DNA of 64,000 nucleotides, from NCBI GenBank assembly GCA_021613375.1, contig CM038709.1:38895656-38959655 (forward strand), in the 5' to 3' direction. The DNA is from Megaleporinus macrocephalus (Eukaryota > Chordata > Actinopteri > Characiformes > Anostomidae). A program made the translations under genes and the position numbers. Shown one piece after another: positions 1 to 12,300 of this stretch. Every line of letters starts with the position of its first letter. Position 1 is the first letter of the stretch. The notes under the pieces were generated by a model, which worked only from the letters and a program-made list of their open reading frames with translations, was not told the origin of the DNA and ran no database searches.

Positions 1-205
1 GCTTAGTTCCAACCTGCATCTAAAGCACTCATCTAACACCAATTCATCTGACTGACCAGTCAAGGACCTGTAGTGTAGTTCTAGTCTGGGGCAGGTGTGG
101 CGGATCTCCCGGACCAGGGTTGGTGACCATGATTTTAGAGTGACCATATCATACTTGTGGCATTGTGTTAAGCATTAAAATAATAGTAACTTGCCCACCC
201 TGCAG

Positions 206-369
206 GAAGAGGTGGGATTTCAGCTTATGAATCCATCAGAGCCATCATCACTGGACTGGAGAACCATTTGACTCGGCTGAGTTCCTCTTGGCTGAGGACG
301 ATAACTGTGGTTGCATTTGATCAGATCATTTGGAGCACCTTTCGTGATTATTTCAGGGAGAGAAACAAG
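206..369 (+). CDS. parp14: Macrodomain C-terminal exon
   Basis: The exon follows a TGCAG acceptor and reads RGGISAYESIRAIITGLENH, then a strand of the type TITVVAFDQIIWSTF. This is the last helix and strand of a macrodomain, the ADP-ribose-binding fold. The donor (AAG|GTTTTA) is weak. This exon ends in phase 0 while the next recognised exon needs phase 1, so its 3' end or the next exon is uncertain. Confidence 0.7.
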
Positions 370-3300
370 GTTTTATTGAATCATTCACCATCACAATTCA
401 TTCAAAGTATAGCTTTTGGTCTTTTGGTAAATATATAGTAGAGTCCATTAACAACAATGCCTCTACATTGTTTTCTAGTATATATATGTGTGAAAAATAT
501 AAGCTTGAATATATGAATTTTATTATTTCGCAATATTAATATTTGGTATGTCCCTATTTTCTTTGATGAAACAACCTAAGAGTTTTCTGAAGATATATAT
601 ATGCTCACCTCCTTGTAGCTACACTCTTTCTCCATTACATCAGTTCATCAGCTCCACTTACCATATAGGAGCACTTTGTATTTCTACACCTACAGACTGT
701 AGTCCATCTGTTTCTCTGTATACTTTGTTACCCTGTTCTTCAATGGTCAGGACCCCCACAGGACCACCACAGAGCAGGTACTATTTAGGTGGTGAATCAT
801 TCTTAGCATTGCAGTGACACTGAAAACTCCAGCAGCACTGTCTCTGATCCCCACTCACACCAGCACAACATACACTAAGGCACCACTGCAACATCAGTAT
901 CACTACAGTGCTGAGCACCCAAATAATACCTGCTCTGTGGTGGTCCTGTGGGGCCTCTGACCACTAAACAGTTAGTTTACATTTCATTAACTCAAAAAGT
1001 CAAATCAAATCAATTTCTAAAGGTGGCATATGCAAGTTGGGACCACCCACTAAGTAATTGTTTTTTTTGGTTTTTTTTTTTCATTTTTCGAGCAGACCCT
1101 CACTGGAACCATGACAGCATATACAAATCAAGGTTTGCTTTATCTTTGAGTTGTTAAAATAGACCTTAAGTAACTAATCTCATCTCCTTTATGATGGAAA
1201 TAAATATGAATGTTCAACTCAACTTACAGTCCGAATCAAAGACGTCACAGTTGAGATCAAAAAAGGCGACATCACTAAAGAAACTACACCAGCCGTAGTC
1301 AACACGACCAACAGAGAAATGAACTTGAAAACAGGTTAGTTTAGTCCGTATTTACTGCTTATTCCAGAAATCATGATGTTTGTTGTGTTATGCAGTACAT
1401 TATTCTCAGTTAATGTTAAGTTAATGTTGCCAGGTGTTTCAGGAGCCATGATAAGAGCAGCTGGACCTTCTGTTGAAAAGGAGTGCCGACAACTCGGTAA
1501 GGATTTGATTGTCCATTTGATGCTGCTTTGGATAATTTGGGACTTCTCTTATGATTGAGGAAAGGTTTGGAATCACTTTATTAATGATTTTTGTTATTTT
1601 ATATACAGCAGCAAGGTGAAAATGAATGAACACATTCTGTCTAGAGAACATACTCTCAAATGGCACATTTCTATTTATTTGCTGATTTTAAAATATGCCA
1701 AAGAATTAAGAAAACATAGAAGGCGATGCACTGTGCAACTTTTGCATTTGCCGCTTTTTCTGTTTTATTTTTTCTAAAATGTGAAATCAGCACATAAGCA
1801 GTTCTTGTGCAGCGAAACCGTGCAGACGTGTTCAAATTATTGGAATCATTTGACTGACCAAATTGCTTTCACCTTACTGAAGACATTAAAAATGTTTGAG
1901 CAGCAATTCCAAACCTTTGAGTGCTGAAGTCCCAGATAAACCTGGTGTAGGAAAGAGAACTGCAGGCCTTCACTTGTTCCTGCACAGCAAAAACATGCCC
2001 GTGTCTTTTCAGCTCCATTGCAGGGTGACACGGTTGCTGTGACCAGTGGTGGAAACATGCGGTGTGATAACATCATCCACATGATTGGACCCCACTCCGC
2101 TGCCGAGGCGAGGTTACGGGTGAAGAAGGTGCTGGAGAGGTGTGAGCAGAAGAAAATCAGCGCCGTGTCCTTCCCTGCTGTGGGCACAGGTAGGAACTGC
2201 AGGCTGAAAAACACTGAAGGGACATTTCAGCCTAAAACTAGCACTTCATATGTTATTTGTAATGTTGTTCAGTATTCAGTAGTGCAGCATTATAGTCCTC
2301 AGCCTCACTACAATACCCAGTATGCACCATTGAGTACGTCCACCAAAAATGCAAAAAAAAAAAGAGAAATATGTATCTTTATTTTTGCCTGTTTTTATTT
2401 TTCTACATCGTTTGAACACAACAGCTGTGTATATCCTGTGAAAGTTTCATCATGGATGGACCAATAGAAATGCTCCAAAATAGCTTGGAAAAAATAATTG
2501 TTTCATTGACTTACATTAAAAGTACAGAATGCCTTTTGGTTATTATCATTGGATTATTATGGGAGATTATGGTAGTTTAAACTGTCCCTCTCACCTTCAA
2601 GATACATCATCAAAAATGGCTTTCATAGTGCTTATATTAGAAAACCTCACTCTAGACCAGTGGTCCCAACCCTGGTCCTAGAGGACCCCCTGCTCTGCAC
2701 ATTTGCTGTGTCCCCAATACACCTGGTGCTGCTAAATCCTTCCTGAGCATGTGTGTTTTGGCAGGATAAGCCAAAAATGTTCAGGGCTAGGGGGCGTTCA
2801 GGACCAAGGCTGGGAACCACAGGTCTAGGCCCCACTAGGAGGCTAGTATGCATCGAAATAGATGTTAAAATTGTTACCTTTTTATTTTAGCCCTCTGCGC
2901 CTTTTTAATACCTACATTATGTTTGTAAAACAGCTGTTTTTTATATTTTTGTTGGTTTAGATTTCTCTACACGAACAAGGCAGCTTCCTTGTACACTGTG
3001 TAAAACAGAAATGCTTCAAATTAGCTTGGAATAAAACCTGTCTTCATTCACTTACATTAAAAGCTATGATTGGTTTTGAAGATGCATATTTTTCCACTGG
3101 ATATCAACAGTGAGAATAATTTTAATTGGATGGAGATTTATCACTCTAACAGTTTCTCTGTGTTTAAGGTGGAGGTGGTCTTGAGGGTGAAGAAGCAATG
3201 ACCGCCATGCTGGAGGCGTTTGAAGATCATCTATCTCAGCGGTCATTCACTGCTCTCAAACTCGTCTATGTTGTTATTGACCGAGATGAAGTCCTACAAG

Positions 3301-6300
3301 AGTTCCAGCGAGGTCTCAGAGAGTGGAGCCCAGACACCCAGGTAGAAAACATCAAGCTTCAGGAAACAAGAAGAACAGAAATCATGATTTATTAAAATAA
3401 GAAATACTGTAATGCAATATTACTCTACACTACACTATAAACATATACTATATTGCCAAAAGTGTTCACTCACCCATACAAATCATTGAATTCAGGTGTT
3501 ACAATCACTTCCATGGCAACAGGTGTATAAAACCAAAAACAAAGACATGCAGACTGCTTCTACACACATTAGTGAAAGAATGGGTCTCTCTCAGGAGCTC
3601 GCTGAACTCCAGTGTGGTACCATGATAGGAACCACAGCAGCTCAGCCACGAAGTGGTTGCTGGGGGGCTTTGTACGCAGAGGTCACCAACTTTGAAGACT
3701 TGAAAAGCCAGGCCTTCTCGTTCAACATCAGTGTCTGACCTCACAAATGTACTTCTGGAAGAACTGTCAGTCAAAAACTGACTTCCATAAACACTGTGTG
3801 GAAAGCTTTCCAAGTTGAAGCTGTTATAGCTGCAAAGGGTGGGCCAATATTTTATTAAACCCCATGGATTAAGAATGGGACGTCACTCAAATTCATATAA
3901 TGAGCAAATACTTTTGGCAATACAGTGTATTAAGGTATTTTCACAAAAAAATAAAAAAAATTATCCCTCCAAGTCAAATTATATGTTTGGTTTGAGTTTG
4001 TTGTGATTATGAGCACTGTCGCCTCACAGCAAGACAATCTGGGTTCAATTCCCAGTCCGGGTTGTTCTGTGTGGAGTGTGTATGTTCTCTCCGTGCTTGA
4101 GTGGGTTTCCTCCAGGTACTCCGGTTTCCTCCCACAGTCCAAAGACATGCATGTTAGGTTGATTGGTCACTCTAAATTGCCAGTAGGTGTGAGTGCCATG
4201 CGATGGACTGGAGAACTGGAGAACCCGCCCTCGCCCGATGACGCTGGGATTCGCCTCAGCCCCCCCGTGACCCCGACTATCAAAATTAAGTGGCAGATAA
4301 TGGATGGATGGATGTTGTGATTATGTACAATTTTGAGTTGAATATACTGAAAAGAAAAATAATCATATATAAACTTTGCCATAACTTTTGCACACATTGT
4401 ACAGCAAGTTAAAAACAGCCTTGTTAATTATGTTAATTAATAGAACAAGAATCTTTCAAGTCAACCCATTTTTATTACCCCATCAGGACAGTGGGGATGA
4501 GGACGGAGATGAATATGATGAAGAGGCCTGTTTGTCTGAAGAAGAAGACCAGAGAGCGTCCCATACCTTTCAGTGAGTTTTTAAGAGATTATTTATTTTT
4601 ACATTCAGTCATATGTATTCACATTATATTATTTATTATATTATTATATTTTGCATGAACTATTACACAGTCGTATGAGAATGCATGAAGTTCTGTGCAT
4701 GTGAAGGCAGTTTGACCCAGGGTTGCCCAGACTTGCAGTTTTTGAGGTCATGCATCTAATTTAACACCCCATGTCAAATCATATGTTTGGTTTGGGTTTG
4801 CTGTGAATGTTGTAGTGTAGGTGGCTTAATCCCATTTATTTTACTTTAAATTGTGTTTTGTATTGTAAATAGAGCTGCTCTTGGCTGAGCTAGTTTTATG
4901 TTCAGTTATGTTGCAAGTTATCCGGAGCCGCAGTGGTGAGGACGTAGTCTTGGTTCGGTTTATGAAGAAGGCAGCTCATAGTTCACCACATAGATAAAAA
5001 CTCTAACATTCCTTGACCGAGCAAAAGTGCCTAAACACCGACAGCACAGCCGTAACAACATAGACTGTAACAGCTTCCCATTGATTTTGAGGCTGTGTTG
5101 AGTGTTGGTTATTTCATTGCCCTGTACTGCCTGAAGATTCTCAGTTAACAACTCAAGTGTATTGGTCTTGGTTCTACACCCACGCAAGAAAACTCCAGAA
5201 ATATAATAAATCATAGAGAACTAAGATGCAACAATATGCTTTATTTTGAGTTTATTATATTAGCCAAAAAAATCTAATGTAAAGTCTTGTACAATTAAAA
5301 AAATTAAGTGTCCTGCGGCCTTACATTTTGAGTTAATCAGCAGAACAAGAATCTTTTCATTCAGCTTCTTTTTAAAGTTTAAATAACTTAAAATTATAAG
5401 ATAAAATAGAACAAATTTACATATAGTATGTGTTTTTAATTTTAAATTGCATTTACTGCCTGTAAACTTCAACCAACTCATAGCAGAAATGCAAAATCAG
5501 GTCCAACTGGTCACCTTCCTTTACTTATTTATAATGTTTCTCTATAATGTGTATTTGTTCAGGCATGCAGATCAGCTCTTCTGGGATCCAGAGACAGGAT
5601 TTGATGTGAGTACTATAACAATAACTCACTGCCTCTTAAAATCACACCATGATTTCTTCTGTGAAAAAGGCTGTTGAGGAACTGTCCATCAAAGAAATAT
5701 GTATTTCTTTTGCAATCATAGCTAAGATCATCTTGGGAGCCATGCATGCGAAATGTCTTGCTGTTGAATGTGCTGTTTCTTTTGTTTTGATTGTGTAAAT
5801 AATATCCTTGAGTCAGCCTCTGCAATCCTTTCAGCTGGAGAACTTGGACCCAGAACTGAAGACTTTGTTTTACATATGTGGTATCAGTGATGCTCAGCTT
5901 AAAGACAAGAAGACATCTAAGGTTATTTATGATTTCGTTGAGGAGAAAGGAGGCGTAGAAGCCGTCAAGGACGGGCTGAGGCGGAAAGGTGAGGACAGCA
6001 CACAATGCACACTGTGGAAGTGGAAGTTGTGAATTCTAAGCCATCCTAGGGATGACTGGGTTTCTGGTAGCTGAGGCACTATATTATCTGAAGTATTCAC
6101 TCATCGATCCAAACTATTGAATTCAGGTGTTTCAATCACTTTCATGGCCACAGGTGTATAAAACCAAGCACCTAAACATGCAGACTGCTTCTACACACAT
6201 TAGTGAAAGAATGGGTCTCTCTCAGGAGCTCAGTGAACTCCAGTGTGGTTCCGGGATGCCGTCTGTGCAACAAGTCCAGTCGTGAAGTTTCCTCACTACT

Positions 6301-9300
6301 TAATGGCGCATAGTGTGTAGGGGTCACCTACTTTCTAGAAAGTCAATCACAACAGACCTCCAAACTTCATGTGGCCGTCAGATTAGCTCAAGAACAGAGC
6401 GTAGAGAGCTTCATGAAATGGGTTTCCATGGCCGAGCAGCTGCATCCAAGCCTTACGTCACCAAGCACAATCGTCAAGCAAAGCGTCAGATGCTGTGGTG
6501 TAAAGCATGTTGCAACGGAACTCTAGAGCACTGGAGACGCGTTCTCTGGAGTGACAAATCACACTTCTTTGTTTGGCAATCTTATGGATACTTGTCTGGC
6601 TGTGTTGTGCCGAGTATAAAGTTTGGTGGAGTGGGTTGTTTTTCAGGAGTTGGGCTCAGCCTGTGATGTTCCAGTGAAAAGAACTCTTAATGCTTCAGCA
6701 AACCAGGAAATTTTGAAATTTCATGCTCCTGTTCCAACATGACTGCAGCCTGTGCATAAAGCAAGTTCCATAAAAACATAGATGAGCCAGTTTAGTGAGG
6801 AAGAACTTGACTGGCCTGCCTGTCCTCAACCCAATAGAACAGCTTTGGGATGAATTAGAGCGGAGACTGTGAACCAGGCCTTTTCGTCCAACATCAGTGT
6901 CTGACCTCACAAACGTGCTTCTGGAAGAACTGCCCAAAGTTTCCATAAACACACTTGAAGCTGAAGTTGTTATAGCTGAAAAGGGTGGGCCGACATCATA
7001 TTAAACCCTATGGATAAAGAATGGGATGTCACTCAAGTTCATATGTGTGTAAGGATAGATGAGCGAATACTTTTGGCAATATAGTGTATATGCAACTAAG
7101 AGAAGTCTTACTGGCTCATCCTCTTGGTATTACAAGGTTTCTTTTTTGAGTCTTGGTTCCTCTCTTCATGTTATTAAAAGGGTTTCTCCTTTTCAGTCTT
7201 TTCGGTAAAAGAGTTTCTCTATTTGAGTCTTTGATCATCTTCATGAGTCTTCTTTTATGCTCCTAGGGTTCCTCTCAGCAGTGTTTTTTTGTGTTCTGCA
7301 TAAAATGTTCCATGACTTTCGGAGCTGAATCATATTTGGCAGATGTGATGTGATAAGATGAGAAATATGATACATTCTGCTATAAGGTGCTATAAGATAT
7401 AATGTGCCTCCTGTGATTTAATGAGATATTATATTGCCAGTGCACTCTCCAGTTACAACCATATAATTAAACAAAACGTTTTGATAACTTTTGATAACAT
7501 TTTTGTTTATCCTGTGCAATCAGATGACACAATAGAAACTTTGGCCAAAATAGCACAAACAAAGAACAAGAAGAAGAAACACAAGAAAAAGAAGAAGAAG
7601 AAACAACTGAGCAAAACAGACATTGGTGGACCCCACAACTTCCAGTAAGTTTTTTCTTGAATTTTTGTTTTGTTGTTTTTTCATGCAGTGTATATGTCCA
7701 GATGCAGAGACCACCCCTAAATGTCAAAATGGCCAAAAAGAAACAAACAGTACCAGAATTCATTTTGATGCATGGCAGAGTTCAGATGGCATCATTTTAC
7801 TCGCTGTAACCAACAGCACCACCAGAGCAATCGTGTTCATTTTAAAACTAATCTAACCTGCCTTGTCTGAACTCCCCGTTAATTAATTTTGGGTTAATGT
7901 GGATCGTAACGAACTTCTAAGAAGTGTGGAAATATCCCTACAGGAACACCTACAGAGACACAGATATCCCTACAGAGATATAAGTATCCTTACAGAGATG
8001 TAGGTATCTCTACCAGAGATATAGGTATCCCCACAGAGATACAGTCATCTTTACAGAGACACTGATATCCCTATAGAGATACAGATATCCCTACAGAGAC
8101 ACTGATATCCCTATAGAGATACAGATATCCCTACAGAGACACTGATATCCCTACAGAGATACAGATATTCCTACAGAGAAACAGATATTCCTACAGAGAT
8201 ACAGATATACTTACAGAGATACAGGCATCTTTACAGAGACACTGATATCCCTACAGAGAAACAGATATCCCTACAGAGATACAGGTATTCCTACAAAGAT
8301 ACAGATATACTCACAGAGATACAGATATACTAACAGAGATACAGGCATCTTTACAGAGATAATGATATCCCTACAGAGAAACAGATATCCCTACAGAGAT
8401 ACAGGTATTCCTACAAAGATACAGGTATTCCTACAAAGATACAGATATACTAACAGAGATACAGATATACTTACAGAGATACAGGCATCTTTACAGAGAC
8501 ACTGATATCCCTACAGAGAAACAGATATCCCTACAGAGATACAGGTATTCCTACTGATGTTTATTCTTCTTCTGTGACGACGCGCTGTTGATAGCTTAAA
8601 GAAAAATTCTGCAGATACCAACTTAGTTGTAAATGAATTTATTATACAAAAAAGTATAGCATCTTATCTGACATCCGACGTCCAATCTTCTGATGCCAGA
8701 GAGAGGCCTTCTCTTCCCCTGATCTGAAGACGCTCTGAAATGTGTTTGCCGAACCTCGTGTTTAAGTACCCCATTTACCATTCTGAGCCCCAAGACCTTT
8801 GGCCCAAATACATTCCCCATATGTGGTAGAAAAACAACGGCCCTACCAGATTTTACTAATACAAGCCAGATGTTTCCCAGACCTACCATACATTAACCTC
8901 TGACCCTAAGTCTCTCTGCAAACATTCTCTTTGCACAGCAAAAGATGAACGTCGGATTTTGTATGCAGCTTAATATATATATATATAATGTATGAATATA
9001 AAAATATATATGGAAAATTACACTACACTACAAAGATACAGATATACTAACAGAGATACAGATATACTTACAGCGATACAGGTATCCCTACAAAGATACA
9101 GATATACTAACAGAGATACAGATATACTTACAGCGATACAGGTATCCCTACAAAGATACAGATATACTAACAGAGATACAGATATACTTACAGCGATACA
9201 GGTATCCCTACAAAGATACAGATATACTAACAGAGATACAGATATACTAACAGAGATACAGGCATCTTTACAGAGACACTGATATCCCTACAGAGAAACA

Positions 9301-12300
9301 GATATCCCTACAGAGATACAGGTATTCCTACAAAGATACAGATATACTAACAGAGATACAGATATACTTACAGCGATACAGGCATCTTTACAGAGACACT
9401 GATATCCCTACAGAGAAACAGATATCCCTACAGAGATACAGGTATTCCTACAAAGATACAGATATACTTACAGCGATACAGGTATCCCTACAAAGATACA
9501 GATATACTAACAGAGATACAGATATACTTACAGAGATACAGGCATCTTTACAGAGACACTGATATCCCTACAGAGAAACAGATATCCCTACAGAGATACA
9601 GGTATTCCTACAAAGATACAGATATACTTACAGCGATACAGGTATCCCTACAGAGATACAGATATACTTACAGAGATACAGTCATCTTTACAGAGACACT
9701 GATATCCCTACAGAGAAACAGATATTCCTACAGAGATACAGATATCCTTACAGAGATACAGGCATCTTTACAGAGACACTGATATCCCTACAGAGACACT
9801 GATATCCCTACAGAGAAACAGATATCCCTACAGAGATACAGGTATTCCTAAATAGAAACAGATATACTGACAGAGATACAGATATACTTACAGCGATACA
9901 GGCATCTTTACAGAGACACTGATATCCCTACAGAGACACTGATATCCCTACAGAGAAACAGGTATCCCTACAGAGATACAGGTATTCCTACAAAGACACA
10001 GATATACTAACAGAGATACAGATATACTTACAGTGATACAGGTATCCCTACAGAGATACAAGTATTCCTACAGAGAAACAGATAGAGATACAGACATACA
10101 TATATACTTACAGAGGGAATGTGATATCCCTATAGAGATACAAATATCCCTACAAAGATACAGGTATTCCCACTGAGATACAGATATCTCTACAGAAATA
10201 CAAATATCCCTACAGAGATACAGATAACCCTACAGAGACACTGATATCCCTACAGAGATCCAGGTATCCCTACAGAGATACAGATATCCCTACAGAGATA
10301 CAGATATTCCTACAGAGATACAGATATACTCACAGAGATACAGATATACTCACAGAGATACAGATATACTAACAGAGATACAGATATACTAACAGAGATG
10401 CAGATATACTAACAGAGATGCAGATATACTTACAGAGATACAGATATCCCTACAGAGATACAGATATTCCTACAGAGATACAGATATCCCTACAGAGATA
10501 CAGATATTCCTACAGAGATACAGATATACTAACAGAGATGCAGATATACTAACAGAGATACAGATATACTAACAGAGATACAGATATACTTACAGCGATA
10601 CAGGTATCCCTACAAAGATACAGATATACTAACAGAGATACAGATATACTTACAGAGATACAGGCATCTTTACAGAGACACTGATATCCCTACAGAGAAA
10701 CAGATATCCCTACAGAGATACAGGTATTCCTACAAAGATACAGATATACTAACAGCGATACAGGTATCCCTACAGAGATACAGATATACTTACAGAGATA
10801 CAGTCATCTTTACAGAGACACTGATATCCCTACAGAGAAACAGATATTCCTACAGAGATACAGATATCCCTACAGAGAAACAGATAGAGATACAGACATA
10901 CAGATATACTTACAGAGGGAATGTGATATCCCTATAGAGATACAAATATCCCTACAAAGATACAGGTATTCCCACTGAGATACAGATATCTCTACAGAAA
11001 TACAAATATCCATACAGAGATACAGCTATACTCACAGAGACACAGATCTCCCTACAGAGATATAGGTATCCTACAGACATACAAGCATCCTTACAGAGAC
11101 ACTGATATCTCTACAGAGACACAGATATCCATACAGAGATACAGATATACTTACAAGGATACAATCTGTTAAAATTAAAGCTGTACAAAAGGCTAAAGAT
11201 GGACACAGTACTAAATTATGTTTAGTTGTTATGCTTTTTACCAAATGCTGCATAATTAATAACTGCTGGCCATTTTGACTCAAAATTGTTTCTGCTATTA
11301 GCAGTTATGTAGTCTGAAAAAAATGCTGTATGTGCTTATTTTTTAGCTTTATTCATCTCCTGACTTCTAACATGATTTCTTATTGCAATACTAATAATGT
11401 CACTTCTGTCATCCCTTTCTGTGTGTTTCTCAGACACGTTGGCCATGTGGGCTTTGATGTGAGTACCTTATACACACTTGACACATATGCTTACTCGTAC
11501 GCACACTACTACCAAAATAATTCCAGGATCATTATGATTAGAAAGGTCTTGTTGCAAGCTGTAAAGTTTGGAAAATGTTATTTCTCATGGATCAACTGCT
11601 TTTGATTTCAGGTGGATAACCTGGACCCTGAACTGAAGAACTTGTTCGACATGTGTGGCATAAGTGATGCGCAGCTTAGAGATAAGAACATATTTAAGGT
11701 CATTTGTGACTTCATTGAGAAGAGGGGAGGAGTGGAGGCTGTCAAAGAACAGCTACGGAGAGGTAACTCGTAATAATACGTAATAATGAGTCATAGCTTT
11801 AAATAAATGTTTTGCACCTTTATTTACAACCCCAATTCCAACAAAGTTGGGTCTTTAAAATGTAAATAAATGTAAATAAAAAGTGAATGGAATGATTTGA
11901 AAAACTCATAGGCCCATATTGTATTCACAGTAGAACATATAGCACATACTGAAAATGATTAACTCATTTAAAACTTGATGACAGCTAAAAAAAAGTTGGG
12001 ACAGGGGCAACAAAAGGCTAGAACATTAAGTGGTATTAATAAATAACAGCAATTTTAAGAAGTAACTTGCAACTAGGTCACATGACCGGGTATAAAAAGA
12101 GCATTCCAGAGAGGCAGAGAGAAGCAAAGAGGGGCCGAGGTTCACCAATCAGCGAAAAACTAGAACTATGTAAAAATCGTGAAGACATTAGATATCCTAC
12201 CATCTACAGTATGCCATCAAAAGATTCAGAGAATCTGGGAAATACCTGTGCGCAAGGGGAGAAGACTGACGGTCAGTATTGGATGCCCATGATCCTCAGG

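Noticed and set aside
8992..9282. 96-codon frame with repeated YRYTNRDTDIL
   Set aside because: Produced by the minisatellite; 60 bp higher-order units keep the frame open.
7927..11165. Regular 20-bp repeats resembling a CRISPR array
   Set aside because: Units are contiguous with no unique spacers, and the context is a eukaryotic intron. It is a minisatellite.
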